Of a stretch of 64,000 bases of DNA, positions 9,639-22,849 are shown piece by piece. The stretch is from NCBI GenBank assembly GCA_037176845.1, contig JAYKXP010000009.1:372001-436000 (forward strand), read 5' to 3'. Source of the stretch: Paramarasmius palmivorus (Eukaryota; Basidiomycota; Agaricomycetes; Agaricales; Marasmiaceae). The notes under the pieces are model-generated. The model searched no databases. It had not been told where the DNA came from and worked only from the letters and a program-made list of their open reading frames with translations. Position 1 is the stretch's first letter, and each line of letters starts with the position of its first letter. Made by a program: the position numbers and the translations under genes.

Positions 9639-12267
9639 TTAGGCCGCCTCGGTGCCCAGCCCAGCACTAACGCGAATTTCTCCGGTCTTCTTTCCAATCT
9701 CTGTGAAATACTCCTTCGCTCCAGTGGCTTTCTTCGCCTGCTCCTCCTTCGCTTTCACCTGCTGACCACGCTCCTCAAGTGCACCATTGAATCGTCCTCT
9801 CAAATCCCAAGATGCAAGCCGTAGAACCTTTCGTGTTTCTCGGCTCACTCGTCCTGCATGCATCTCGACAAACGGCTCTTCGTCGGCGTGTTCGCGCTCC
9901 ACGGCAGCCTTCACACGTCGACCGATTGTCCGGGGAATGGAACTGGGCAGCTCAAGGATGAGGTACGCCGTCAAGCCAATGGTGACAGCACCAATGACCG
10001 GAGCAGCCCACTTTCTCGCTGTCTCGTTGCCGAAGAGATCGGATACACGAATGATACCCTCGATGAGACCCTTTGCACCAACGGCCTGACCACCGACCAT
10101 GGTGACGGCACCCACACCGACACTGATTAGACCAAGTGCGGTCGGTGCTTGATGCTCCTCATCCTTCTTGCTATCACGGCCATCACCAAAGTGAAGCCAG
10201 AACTGATGATGAACATCAAAGAGATCAAGGAACGTCGTCTCTAACATGTCAGATCGCTGAGCCAGACCAATACCCAAACCATGGATACCCCCGGCAACAA
10301 CCGCTCCGTTACCATAAGAGGATGACCTCCTCTTAGCAGCACCTTTACCACGCCTGACAGCACTGAACATGGCCTCAGGAATGAATACTCTCTTATTCTT
10401 TTCCACTCCTTCGGGGAGATGTTCGTCGGCAAGGTTCTTGATCTTTTCGACCCCAGAGGAAGTGATTATTCGGGCTTCGTCTTCCGCCAATTTGACCGCG
10501 GCATCGAGTGATGCAACGAGAGCTTGCCTCACATTTCGGGCATAGTCCCAAATACCAAGGATACCCGGGTATGATGGCATAGGGATGAGGGGCTTGTCCA
10601 CCCCGAGCCTACCCTGTCCAACACGCTCCAAGGCGAAATTGAGAACTGATTTAGTCCTGACAGCGGCGGAGGTTGCACCGTCTTCCTCTACGGCATCCAG
10701 GTTGTCCTCCAAGGCTTCTCTACCCTCCTTCATCTTCTCAAGGACAGGTTTGACCTGAGAAAGCTCGGCATTGGCTTGTTCGAGCTCGGAGTTGGCAACA
10801 ATGGCGTTTGCGCCAGCGAGGATGTCGATATCGCAGAGGAGGTTGTTGAGGAAGGTGGTTACGGGCTGGAGTTTGGATTTAGAGCGCTTTACGAGGACAA
10901 AAGACCTCAGTGAAGACTCGAGGTCATCGAATGAAGGGTTGGCGGTATAAGGCTGTAAGGCCGCTGCGGAGTCGACAAAGTGAACAAGGTCCTGAGCGTC
11001 CTTCCATGTACGAGGGCTCAATTCCTTAATCTGCTCGAGGACGAGTCTCCTGCACTTCTCCTTGTTCTTGATTTGATCATACTTGTTGACCACAATGAAG
11101 AGATAAGCCTTCTCTTTGCTGGCGTTGAGAAGGAACTCCCTCGCTGAGAGAGTGAAGTGGTTCTCGGCCGAGACGACAAAGACCACCACATCGATCTCTT
11201 CCTGCCTCGCAAACAGGGCAGTGGTCTTCAAGCTATCGCGGTTAAGACCAGGGGCATCGATGAGAGAGATATCGACAACGCCGTTGTTGAGAAGAGATTC
11301 CGATGGGGTACGCGTATCGCCGAGGTAGAGCTTGAGCATTTGCTCCGAGTTTTCATTGTCACCCACGATACCCTCCAACTCCGATAACGAGGCCCGTGTG
11401 AAGGTAGACTCGTCATTGATATCATATACGGCGCCGTCCTTGATAATGTGAACCTCTTCAACACCCTGGTTCTCGGCCGCGTCGTGGACCTCGCAGAAGG
11501 CTGTGGTGCACGGCTGTTGGTCAACAGGCATGATCTCGCGGCGCAGAAGAGCGTTAACGAATGTCGATTTTCCGGCGTTGAGGTCACCAGTAACGAGGAC
11601 CTTGGATGAAGTGTCCTCGACACGCAGCCTGAGCTTGTCAACATGGTTGAGAGATGACTCGATACGGTCGTCGAGAAGGTTGGCAATCGACGCTTTCTCG
11701 AGCTGCGAGACCAACGATGCTGCCGTTGCGGACCTGTTTGCGCCGAGTTTGAGGTCGAGACGCAAAACGCGGAAATCGGAAGATGGAAGGAGACTCTCGT
11801 CTTCTTCTGGCAGCTCCTGGTCGTCTTCCTCCTCCTCCCTCGCGTCTGCGATGGATGAGAGTGTGACAGACCGCGTAAGACCTTGTTTGACGACGACTTC
11901 GGTTTCACGTGTGGGGTCGTCTGCAAAAGTCATTGACCGGCGCAACGACTTGCGGCGGTTTCCCTTGGGCTCCACGACGGGTTCCGAGACACTTTCGCGA
12001 AGCTGAGGATATCTGACGACCCATTCTTCCTTGTTGAATTTCCGTAGGTCGTTCAGAATTGATTTGGTTGAATCAAGTGCGTTGACCAATCTAAACCGCT
12101 TCAGTGATTATTTGTTGAATTTTCGGGAACGCTCACCTATCCTTCTGCTCTATATATTGCTCCTGCACATCCTCCACTTTCAACTGTCTCTCTCCTGTGA
12201 TACTGCTAAAGTTTGCAAGTTCCTTGACGGGTGATGTCACGCGCGGGGGAAAGTATGGTTGAGGCAT
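9639..12267 (-). CDS. FZO1: Mitofusin, mitochondrial outer-membrane dynamin-like GTPase
   Basis: Drives outer-membrane tethering and fusion of mitochondria. Two exons, 12137-12267 and 9639-12090, give 860 residues, normal for fungal Fzo1. The start ATG at 12267 follows an in-frame stop; an exon of 43 codons precedes the long exon (...QEQYIEQKD then RLVNALDSTK). GTPase motifs are complete: P-loop GDLNAGKSTF, switch-1 threonines (QPCTTAF), G3 DAPG, G4 NKYD. An acidic stretch (EEEEDDQELPEEDE) lies before the GTPase. Near the C-terminus two hydrophobic segments (ALGLISVGVGAVTMVGG and WAAPVIGAVTIGLTAYLIL) form the paired membrane anchor, followed by the HR2 coiled-coil-like tail rich in Glu/Lys/Ala. 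Antisense open frames over this gene are shadows. Confidence 0.96.
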
Positions 12268-13497
12268 GGCTCTTTTTTGAGATTCTTGAATCTAGATAAC
12301 AGAAGATATATGCCGGAGTAATCCAGCCAGTCGTTTATGCTCGACAGCAGAAGAACGAAAAGGTTACTGTTGTCGTCTACGGAATGAGAAAAATGGTGGA
12401 TCGGGTTTGAGAAGGAAAGCTGACATAAGCCCCTTCCGGTTCATCCTCGCAACGTGCCTGCCTGCCTACATATGGCAAGTGTATTCACATGGCCCATTAT
12501 CGAACTGGACGAGCTTCGAGAGTGGCCAGGAATGGCCCAGGCTGAGGCTATTAGTGTGGACTCATATACATCGGATCCTTCAAGAACTCAAGAACTCAAT
12601 GTTTTCTTAGCAAAAAAGTCAAGGAAATGCAGCTCTGGCTGAGCGAAACGTCTTTCAATTGCCAAGGTAACTTGGTAAAACACGACTCTGAGTCGTTACC
12701 AAGGTATGTAGAGCCAGTTGCAAAAGGTTGCAGTATTCTATTACACAAAATATTTCCATTCGACATAAACTTATGTAACAGCTGGTCGTATCTGAAGCAG
12801 AATGGTAGAAGTCAGTAAGGAGAACCCGAAATGCGCAGGAACGGAATCAGAATGCTAGGTAAAAAAAAATATTGTCGGCATACTGAAACGGCGGTGTCTA
12901 GTCGCCTCTTGGAAACACGGACCATAGCAAAGATCATCATAGTGAAAAAATAATGAAGAGGTCAAGAACATGTACTCACCTCTGACTGGAGCAGAAAGTA
13001 AGACTCGGTTTGAAGAGGGGGTTGAGGAGAGTCGAGGAGTGAAGCTAGCGCGTTTTTATACGTTGATACGGAGTTTCAATTTTGAAGTGCCGATACGCGC
13101 CCACTCACGTGCGCGTATAACCCTTGCTTCACCCCATCATGGTCAGCGAACGATTCTTCTCTCCTCTTTCTACAGTGATTGCAATCAATGATTCCCATTC
13201 TTCACTCAATTATGGATCATCTTATCTCACTCAGAGGTACTTAAAGGTATGACTCTAGACAACGTGATTCCAGCTCTAGCAGGTGGACCGTGACAATCGT
13301 AATACAGCTCGTGGAAGCCCGATAACTACAGACGGACAGTATGACCAGCAGCATGTGGTACTTCACTGCTGATACGTATGAAATATCATAAGGAAGCATC
13401 TGCATCCCATTCGTACCTCCACCTTCTATCTGTGCTCATGACCACCCATCTCCAATTGCAACATATATAGCTTCTCGGCTTCCTTCTTTTCACAAAG
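12268..13497. other. FZO1 upstream region and divergent spacer
   Basis: Between FZO1 (minus) and the GH20 gene (plus). On the minus strand a TATAAAAA box lies at about 13055-13062. Downstream of it there is a GTGAGT donor at about 12976 and a CAG acceptor near 12800, with no ATG in the first exon, so a 5'-UTR intron of FZO1 is plausible. A 50-odd-codon minus frame near 12610-12770 follows but is unsupported. A plus-strand TATA-type element (acatatatag) lies at about 13461-13470, just before the GH20 start. Confidence 0.4.
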
Positions 13498-15706
13498 ATG
13501 TTATTCAGAATCCTCCTGCTCATAATAGTCAACCTCAGCGTTACCCTCGGCCTCTGGCCCATTCCTAGGTCCCTCGAAACCGGAGCTAGTCTCCTCAAAC
13601 TCGCTTCCGAGTTCGACATCACAATCAACATCAACGACGCTCCTCAAGATCTCGTCGACGCCGTCTCTCGTGCCAAAACGCTCTTACAAAACGACAAATT
13701 GCAACGTCTGATCCCTGACAGAGGTGAATCCGACCGAGATGCCCTTGGAGATGCACAATCTCTACCTGGGTTGACACTCAGCCTTGCGGAAAGTGCACCT
13801 CCAGTACGTTCGATTGCCACGGAATCTACCGACGACATTGAGCTCAGGAGCGAAGGGTACTCGCTTTCGGTGCCTGCGGATGGCTCAGCTGCTAGTATTA
13901 CGGCGAACACAACCCTTGGCTTGTTCCGTGGGTTAACAACTTTTGGCCAGTTGTGGTATGATTTGGATGGGACAACATATACTACGGTAGCTCCTGTTAC
14001 CATTGTTAACGATGTGCCTGCATTCGTATGTCTTTCTGCCATCCATCGAGGCTTTTATTGACCCATTTCTAGCCACATCGAGGCATAATGCTTGATACTG
14101 CAAGACATTTGTAAGTCCATTCGTTCCTTACTCGTGAGATCGTTCCCATAACATTACTTGCAGCTTTCCTGTCCCCGATATCAAGAGAACGCTCGATGCT
14201 ATGAGTTGGGTGAAAGTGAGTATATCATCCGCGGAGTAACTCTACGAGCCCTTAAACACGTAGAGTAGATGAGCACCTTCCATTGGCACGTAACAGATGC
14301 GCAAAGCTGGCCTCTCGGGATAGCCGAGTTTCCCGAACTCGCCCAGAAGGGCGCTTACTCCACTGAAGAAACGTTCTCTCCCGACGATGTTCAAGACATC
14401 GTCACGTACGCCGCTGCAAGAGGCATCGATGTCATCATGGTGCGCCTCATCTTGCACTGTACTTCTACATAGGTCTAAATCCCTTCATAGGAAATCGACA
14501 ACCCAGGACATACGAGTAGCATCGGAAACTCCCATCCAGAACACATCGCTTGCTTCCAGAGCACTAACGGGAATCTTGGCGACCCACCTTCAGGTCAACT
14601 CCGTCTTGCTTCTGATGCAACGCTAAACTTCACCCTGGATGTCTTATCCTCCGTCGCAAAGACACTACCGTCCAAGTTCTTCGCAACCGGAGGAGATGAA
14701 GTTAACCAACCTTGCTATGCACAAGATGACCAGACACAGCAAGAGCTGTCGAGTAGTGGGAGAACATTAGAGGAGGCGTTGACTGACTTTGTGGATGCTA
14801 CACATGATATGGTGAGGGGTATTGGGAAGACACCTGTAATCTGGGAAGGTGCGCACCGTTTCGGTAACGATTCAGTCGTTCAGCTGACAACAACATGTAG
14901 AAATGGTTCTGGATCATAACATCACGTTGAAGAATGATACGGTAGCGATGTTGGTCCTAATCGGTTCTTTGATTTTACGGCTTCTGATGAATTTTCTTCC
15001 TGAAGGGTATGGAGGTCATCTGAGAATGCGGCTTCGGTCGTTGCCAGAAATATTCGCATCATACACGCGCCTTCTGATTACTTCTACCTGGTGAGTCGCC
15101 TTGAAGAATCAAAGCCGTGCTGAGGCTTATACCATCTAGGATTGCGGGGCTGGTGGATGGCTTGGATTGTTCGTAACTTCAACTCAACCTTGTCCATCAC
15201 TGATCACTTCATTTCAACAGCGATAGCTGGTGCGATCCCTTCAAGAACTGGATAAGGGTCAGCACTTCCGTCATCATTCATGCCCGTTTATTCTTAAACT
15301 AACCGCGCTAATGCAGGCATACACCTTCGACCCATATGCTAACATCACCGCTGAACAACAGCATCTAGTTCTTGGAGGTACGTTCTAAATTCCGCTATAG
15401 CTTCTACCGCCACCAACCCGTCAAATGACAGGCCAGCAACTTCTGTGGGCTGAACAGTCGGGTCCCGAGAACCTTGATCCCATCGTCTGGCCGCGTGCTG
15501 CTAGCTCAGCTGAGGTCTTTTGGACGGGTGCTATCCTTCCCGACGGCACTCCTCGGATTGCCGGTGTTGAAGGAAACGTCACTACAAAGGCTAATCTCCT
15601 AGCGCGCATGCATGATATCAGGGAGAGGCTGGTTCGACGTGGTGTTCGTGCTATCAATATCCAGCCCAAGTGGTGTGCATTACGCCCTGAACGGTGTACC
15701 CCTTAG
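13498..15706 (+). CDS. Beta-N-acetylhexosaminidase, GH20, secreted
   Basis: Releases terminal N-acetylhexosamine from chitin oligosaccharides or glycoproteins. Eleven exons: 13498-14025, 14073-14110, 14164-14215, 14269-14439, 14491-14848, 14901-14949, 15006-15090, 15140-15168, 15221-15257, 15317-15377, 15432-15706. They give 560 residues, normal for the family. A hydrophobic signal peptide (MLFRILLLIIVNLSVTLG) is followed by the GH20b-type domain. The catalytic barrel starts at PHRGIMLDTARHF. Markers are MSTFHWHVTDAQSWP, the EIDNPGHTSSIG strand, and the catalytic Asp-Glu in FATGGDEVNQP. Later come SDYFYLDCGAGGW, LLWAEQ and WPRAASSAEVFW, all expected. Two introns use unusual donors, GTTGGT at 14950 and GTTCGT at 15169, needed to keep the conserved frame. 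No membrane anchor. Confidence 0.95.
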
Positions 15707-15766
15707 GCAGAGAAGCAGTGGGGATAAATTGAATGTTTTTATAGTGCGGTACAGGAGCCGGTTTCT

Positions 15767-17139
15767 TTAATTTCCTCTAAACGCGTCAGCGATAGCAAAG
15801 AAAGCGGGTTTTGGTTCTTTGTTCCCATCCCAAGGTAATACCGAACCATCCGGGATCCAGCTGTGATCGTCAGATATGCCCCAGATTGTCTTGAAAACCA
15901 TTATGACTGGCTGGATCATGCCAAAGAGCGGAATGGCTTACCACGCTAACACAACGCTCGATTGACATGCATGTAGAGACAACTGAATGGTAGTCTTCTG
16001 CTTGTTGGGCGAGTGCCGTCGCGTTTGGGGGTCCCCGCATATTGATGTCGAGCTCTGTTATCGCGACGTCCAGATCGAGGTCTACAAACCGCTGGAGGTT
16101 CTCTCGAAATGTCGATGGAACCTGCCCGAGGGTAATGTGTGCTTGGAAGCCGATCGCATCAAGTGGTACGCCTTTGGTGTTTGCAACCAGTGAGCTTACA
16201 TTAGAAGTCAGGAGCTCAGCAACTTACCGTCCTTCTTCAATGACTTTGCAACCTCGTACAACGAGTTGGATTTGGCATTTATTCCTTCGATATCATAATC
16301 GTTGATACTGCAATAGTCAAATGATTGAGCAGGTCACAAAGCGTATCCAAAGATCGCTTACTATAGCTTCGGTACTGGATCTGCCTGCCTTGCATATGTG
16401 AGCGCTTTAGCAACGGACTCTTCACCCAGTTTGTGAGTCCATATCGTTTCCCTGAACGTGGCATTCGGCGTATCGCTGATAGGTTCGTTCTATTGGCGGT
16501 AGTAAATCTTCTATTTTCGGCCAAGGATAACCATTCCTCAGCTCACCACCACATCGTATGCATAAATCTTGCCCCTGTAGCGATCCATGATCACCTCAAT
16601 ATGATGCTTGAGTGCACGATCCAGTTCCGTAGCCGAAAGTGATTCGTTAATCCATGGTGGCAAATGTGTCTCCCTGTACAGAAGAATGTTCAACATGATC
16701 GTCGTAAGACCGACGACGCGCCGAACGTACCAAAGGAAATTGTGGCCGCGTATCTTCGCTTGAACGGACTCAGCAAGCTGCACAAGCTTGTCGGCGCCAG
16801 TGAAGTTGAACTGATTTTGGATCGGCTCTATCTCTCCCCATTTCACTAATTCCTCAACCTTGAGCACCAACTATAGTTTCAACATACTAGGCCGAACTCA
16901 CTCTCAATTTCTGGCGTAAAGATAGAAAACTGAATACGAAATTGTCAAATCAATGATCAAGTTATAAGGTTGATTGAACGCACCTGGGTTTGAGCTAGCT
17001 GTGTGTACTTTTCGTCCGCGAATAGAAAGGATGTGTTGATTGCCGCACCGAAAAACCTAGGTACGGCCAGATCCCTCAACACTAGCGTGCCTGATGCAAA
17101 CGGTAACAGGTGTCCAAGAATCCAAGTTGTCTTGCGCAT
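15767..17139 (-). CDS. Endo-beta-1,4-xylanase, GH10
   Basis: Cleaves the xylan backbone of plant hemicellulose. Eight exons on the minus strand: 16984-17139, 16902-16929, 16731-16845, 16547-16673, 16362-16489, 16228-16307, 15942-16171, 15767-15889. They give 328 residues, the size of a single catalytic module with no CBM1. Motifs in order: [32 protein letters not shown]; the acid/base Glu in [21 protein letters not shown]; the nucleophile Glu in [18 protein letters not shown] near the end. A TATATAAA box at 17177-17184 precedes the ATG closely. The N-terminal hydrophobic stretch is a weak signal peptide, so the first exon may be incomplete. Convergent with the GH20 gene, 60 bases apart. Confidence 0.93.
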
Positions 17140-17176
17140 GATGGAGGTGTCTATGCCCGAATACTTCGAAATGCCC

Positions 17177-17184
17177 TTTATATA
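17177..17184 (-). promoter_or_regulatory. TATA box of the GH10 xylanase
   Basis: TATATAAA read on the minus strand, about 40 bases upstream of the inferred ATG at 17139. That is short for a fungal 5' leader, so either the leader is very short or the true start differs. Confidence 0.45.
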
Positions 17185-17337
17185 CCATTTCTGCAGTGCT
17201 AAACTTGGAGAGAAGTCGCCAACCAACACGAGTTCAACATAACGCGAACCTCTGTGCAGATGAGCAGTAGTGGAGCTTCGATCTTCGCCCTAGTGACCAT
17301 TTTGATATCCACCGCATCTCCGAAAACATAATGCAAT

Positions 17338-20300
17338 TCAAGTACTAAAGGTAAGAACACTCTCACGAATCTTGAGCTTGACGCTCCTGTCTGCAGTCCA
17401 TTCGAAACGAACCAGCTCTAGTGTTTCAGCCCTGCTCATCTTCGCTGTCAAAACATGAGCCAAAAATTCGGAGGTTTAAGATAGTGGCATCATACCCAGT
17501 TCTCCAACATTGAATGAAAGTGTTTTGAATGGATCTGAACCAGCGTGGCCCTGACGCGGTGGCGCCCCGGGATAGAAGAAACTTGAGATGCTTGACCCGA
17601 CTTTCCAAACTAGAACAACACTTTCTTCTAGCGACAAAGTCACGAGTCTCCGTCCGTCAGGAGAGAAGCTACATGCTGTGATGTTCTTTTTGTGGCCCTC
17701 AAGCACGTATAGCCGAATGGCAGTTTTCAAATCGTACATTATAACCGCTCCTTCATTGGTTCCGACCGCTAGGCGTTGCGTAGACATGTGGAAGTCGACA
17801 GTTGGGAACCTGGCAAATTCGAAGTCAGCACCATCTACGTCCTTTAAGAAACACTCGTACGTTTTCACGACGTGACCCAGAATCTCTGTGGCAGTATCTA
17901 GGACTGCATCGCGATTAGAAGTCGAGTTAGGGTCCAAAGATTTCACCACCGCCTCCATCAGTTTTGGGAGGTTCGGGTATAGTACCATTGGTCGCTATGA
18001 ATCGTAAGGTCCTGTTTCTAGCCGTTGATGAAAACGAATCACCTTTCTTATAAGGAAGGCCAAGATCTGCAACACACTTTTCCTATGCTCCGTGCTTGTT
18101 GGGTTGAGAATATCGATGCCAAGAGTAGTCATGAAAAGAGGCGTGTTTGCTGCAGAGATATTGAGAATCGCTGAGCGAGCCAGTACACCGACATTCTGGG
18201 GGCTAATCGTCTCTTTACGGGTGCTTGTTGCAAGAGTGAACAAAGCACGAAGAATCTCTAGTGCATCGATATAATGTTGCCACACATGGAAGCCTCGTGA
18301 GCAAAGATCAACAGCGAGTGCTCGATGAATCGAGTGTTCATCATGCAGATATATACTGATGGACTTGCAGATATCTGTCAGTGCACTGGCATGGCAGTCA
18401 GTCAATGACAATAAACCTGGAGTCACAGCCGCCTCCTTACCTTGTCGAGAGTAGACTGTATCTCTCCGAGGCCAAGTGTCCGCAAATGAATAAAGCCAGA
18501 GCGGCCGTGGGAGACTCCTTTTCGATTGTAGGTTGCAGACAGGGCACTGGGTGTCATTAGCCACAGTTGAATTCGTACCACTAGAACCGGCACCTACACT
18601 GATGTTGCCATGACTCGACAGTAGCATTTGTTTCATCGTCGGTCAGTCGTACCGACGTAGCATCGAAAAGTAACCTAGCTGCCTGGCGAATCTCACCTGC
18701 ATGATGTTTAGTCATGTGTTAGTGGGACAGGAAACATAACTTACTCGATCCATCAAACCAGCACCTTGCGATGAACGTCAAGTTCGGCGGTTGATATCCT
18801 TTGCCAACTGCACTGGGTACGGATGAGGTATAGAACGCCAATACGGTATTTGCGGCCTCAGAAAGTTCTGGACATCACAGTCAAAACCTTCCGAGACCAT
18901 AGAGCACAAGGTGGAATTTACCTTCGAATATACTGAGCGCTCTCAATGTAATAACAATTGCTAAGGCTCGAGCAGCAGAGACATCTGCGGATATGCACCA
19001 AGCTTGTCCAGGCCATGAATACTGGTGTAGAGTTGGTACATTCATCCTAAAGACAGTAAGCCTTTTGCCGAGGAAACAGGCAAAAGAATCTAGAGGACGT
19101 ACGAAGGAAACCCGACCGAAGCACTGGACAACTCAACGCCCAACTGCACCTGACATACTTCATCAATTCCCTTGTTCAATCCAGGGGTCAACAGCATGGA
19201 GAGCACGGCTCGAAGGCGATCGCGAGCAAGAAGAATGTTTCGCGTTTGCGACTTGCTGCCACTAATGGACTTGGCCAGAGACGTTGACTCGGCAATGAAG
19301 CGTCCCATATTCAAGTCCAAAGTACTAGCTTTGGGTGATAGCGTAAGCCTATGATGAACAATGTCATAATGGAAAGCCTATACCAAAATCTGACCCTCGA
19401 AGTGAATTTGCTACGGGGGAAATGTAGGCGCGAGAAGCCTCTGGGTCATCGTCGAGGAACCTGGGAATGTCTAAGTGAACGTGAACCTAAGATCTGGCCA
19501 GAGAACAACCCACAGCTCGAGCCATCCACCCTGGGCGAGAAGATCTTCTGCTTTGTCAGCAGACATCGATCTCCAAAACTCCTTCGTCTTGATATCCCAC
19601 AACCGTGCTCGTTTGTCTGAATACATCAACAGAAGGTTGTTCTGTCCTATACAGGCTCTCTCTAGCGGAAATGTAGATCCAGGTATCATGTAGAGGCTTG
19701 AAATACCCATCAGGAAGTTGGCAAAAAAGATAAGAGGCGGCTCCAGCTCACAATTCATAACCATCGATAGCCACCACAGCGATAGTTCCATCTTCTGCGA
19801 CACAAAGTATACAACCCCGTAGAGGCCCACTCGAGATATCTTGGAATTGTAAGACCCGCGAAAGAGGCGTGTTGAAGATGGTCCAGCGTGCACACAATTT
19901 GAGACTTTGATAATGATAAATGAGTATATAAACGAGTGTGTAGAGGCGAATGACCGACTCAGCCAGCGTCCAAATGGCAACAGATCCATCATCGGCGCCA
20001 CCTATAATAACCCGCTCGTTTGTTCTCATGTTCTTTACCACTTGAAGGTGGACGATGAATCCATCCAATGTGTATTCCGAGACTTTGTCGAAAGGGTTTT
20101 GTGAAAGTCGTTTTCGACAGAGCTGCAAGAGCGAACATTGACGAAGTTTTCCATCGCCTTGGTACAACACTTTAGAATAAAGGGGGTGAACCGCAGGCAG
20201 ATGGCTTACTATAACCCAGAACAATAGCGTCCAAGTCGACCGTAAGGCAGGCGGTCAACCGAGGGCCAACCAAATGTCGAGTTTCCGCTTGCCAAACAAT

Positions 20301-22440
20301 ATCAGAGACCATTTTTCGTGCTGTATCGTCCCAACGATGATGACCGAGTTGTCGGCGACCTTCACTTTCCTGCAGGACAATGACGAAATTGCGGAGGGGC
20401 ACGTCGATGACGTCATATGAACCGGTTGTGGTCGTGTACATTAGTCTCGGTCTGCAGTGAGTTGGGAGATAGTGAGTACAATGAACGACCCAAGAGGTGA
20501 TTCTTCACGACTGACTGATAGTTAACCTGTCCATGAGGAGGCGATACATGATCGTTGTTGGCATCGACGAGTTCTACCGTGTAGTGCTCTACGCGTTCCT
20601 ATAGTCCAGCCCTTGAGCCACAAGTAGTAGAACATAAATAGACTGGCCTACCCGATAAATCACGATGAAAGTTTCGCTGCTAAGAAATCTTGCGGTCTGA
20701 ATGTCTTCCGCGCCATAGTTGAAAAGCAAAGTCAACGGGCCGCCGTCGTACCTAAATGCCTAGGAAGATAGCCTTGAGACGAAATGAGTGAAGGGAGACG
20801 TCCGTAATACTGACCACAAGCCCTTGATCCGACCATACAGTACCATAAAGTGTTCTATCAACAACATCCAGCCAAAAACTCGATTTCTTGTTCTCTTCTA
20901 TGGGTAACACTCCGACTTCATTCGAATCTTCAAGCGCAACTTGACCATACTTCTCCTGTGTGAATTCGACTTGATCTATAGTCTGAGGCTTTGTAGTCCT
21001 AAACGGATTCGGTAAAGTAACATTGATAGAATGTGAATCTGGCGTTTGAGGTCTAGAGGCTTTGGGATGGATTGGCTGAGGCGAAATGTGTAATTCACGT
21101 GTCAGGAATTGACCGGTTGATGTAATATAGAAGAAAGTGAACGGACCTATAAAGAGTGTTGAGGAGTGAGGACCAATGAAGCGGTGTTTGAAGGAGACTC
21201 ACGTTCTGGAACACAGTATAGGCCTACAGCATCAGGTGTACTCTCAACGCACCACTGGCCGGCGGGTTTGATGTCGATCCCCAGATTCCCAGCCATTTCG
21301 CTAACAGACAGGATGAATAACACGACCTTGCATTGACTATGGATTTCGTCATGTTGATTATCGAAGGTCTGTGAAAACGAGGATTTGGGGTCTCGGGATG
21401 CGGCGGCGAGTATTAATATCCTCTACATAGCATCATTAGCGATTGCTCGGATTGATGTTCGAATACCTCACCTCATCGTCAGGACACGCTTGAATCCGGT
21501 CCCACTTCCAGATATCATGAGCACCACAGCCACCTTTCGCACCAGACGGAGGATGCATGTCTATATCACTGACGTTGAGAGTAGATGCACATCTACCATC
21601 AACCGTGCTCAGAATGGTGAGATGACTGCAATAAATTATCAGTCAAGAGCGTTTCAAGTTGGAGGAAAGGTGATACCCTGAGTTTTGCAACACGACAAGC
21701 AGTTTACCATCGTATATGATATGCATGGAAGACACGGGAACTGAGGAGTTTGAACCAGGAAGTAAAATGTGCGCGGATGAATTCATGGTGCCCTTTGAGT
21801 TTCTATCCTCCTTTGCGGCTCTCGGAGACGCTGGTGTGGAAAGGATAAGAGGTGTGAGCAAAGGTGAGGTCGGTGGAGAACGTAAGGATTTCGGAGGATC
21901 TTTCCGCTTCGACGTCTCCCTATTTGCATCCTTTGTCGGAGAGTCACTCGTAGGACTAACGACTTTATCCTTCTCCTTGGGATTACGGCCCTTCAACATA
22001 TCCTTCAATTTGTCGGGTTCGTCATCAAAGTCGACGTAGTTCTTCGGAGCCTCGACGCGCTCGGCCGTTATGCCGGAAACAATCCGCGAACGTTGGTTGA
22101 CGTGAAAAGGAGATGCATAACTGGATGACCCGGAAGGTGACGTGGACCTGGAAGTTGAAATAGATGACCTGGGCATGGCAGGGGGACTTATCCTTCCTGT
22201 GAGTGAGGGTGTAAGTGAGCTGAGACTCGGTTCTTTGCCAATGCGAGCCATTGGAGCAGCTGCTTTCCAGAGATAGACTGTTCCATCCTGTCCTCCAAAT
22301 GCAAGGTGTGTATCGTCTCCTTCATTCCATGATGTCAATACGGAGACTGGGGCGTCAGCAAAGCTTTCATTGATGAATTTCGAGGGATTTCCGGGAGAAG
22401 AGAGATCCGCATAATCATGGAGCGTGAAGGATATCTCCAT
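17338..22440 (-). CDS. Large WD40-repeat protein, WDR7/rabconnectin-3-beta-like
   Basis: WD-repeat scaffold related to WDR7, whose animal relatives act with DMXL proteins on the V-ATPase. Many exons; the last intron is 17445-17495 and the last exon ends at 17338. N-terminal part: LAFGGQDGTVYLWK repeat, then a long Ser/Pro/Lys-rich disordered stretch (about residues 90-240), then HLTILSTVDGRCASTL. Middle: RVIIGGADDGSVAIWTL and GCILCVAEDGTIAVVAIDG, then RARLWDIKTKEFWRSMS. C-terminal part: helical region around ILLARDRLRAVLSMLL, then WD repeats QRLAVGTNEGAVIMYDL and HKKNITACSFSPDGRRLV. It ends in VRFEWTADRSVKLKIRE. One intron (near 20450-20530) could not be phased cleanly. The N-terminus is uncertain: an in-frame stop lies just before 22440, yet WDR7 proteins usually begin with another repeat, so an upstream exon is possible. 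Confidence 0.82.
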
Positions 22441-22849
22441 GAATCGCTATTCGTCGATTCAAGGGACGAATACGACCGCCTTGGCCGCGAGCTGGTGAGG
22501 GAAGCCGATAATTCACGTTCTTGACACGTCTGGGGATACAGTGAGAGGGCTTTATTGAAGTGAAGGTCGGAACAGTGGACGCGTACGATGTGGTTCAGGG
22601 TAAAAAGCTTCCTATCTTCTGTTCTGTTTCTCACACATACAGTGCTGACACCTCCAGAGTTCACAAACTATGCCATCAGGCTGAACTTGTGTATTGCATT
22701 TGTATAGACATCCTCATTCAACGAATGGCTCAGAAAAAAATGGTACATTATGATGAATAGATAAGTAAAGTGTCGGTGAAGGTGTTCATGTCCATCACAT
22801 ACGCCTTCCAGTTTCCTACCGAACTTCTTCCCCATCCTTCTCTTTGCTC

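Noticed and set aside
9787..12006. Several plus-strand and other-frame ORFs over the mitofusin region
   Set aside because: They are shadows of the 2.4-kb FZO1 exon on the minus strand, with Arg/Ser-rich composition typical of wrong-frame translation.
16957..17229. Upstream extension of the GH10 reading frame beyond the ATG at 17139
   Set aside because: The extra residues would cover the TATA box at 17177-17184 and start at a non-ATG codon, so they are more likely promoter than protein.
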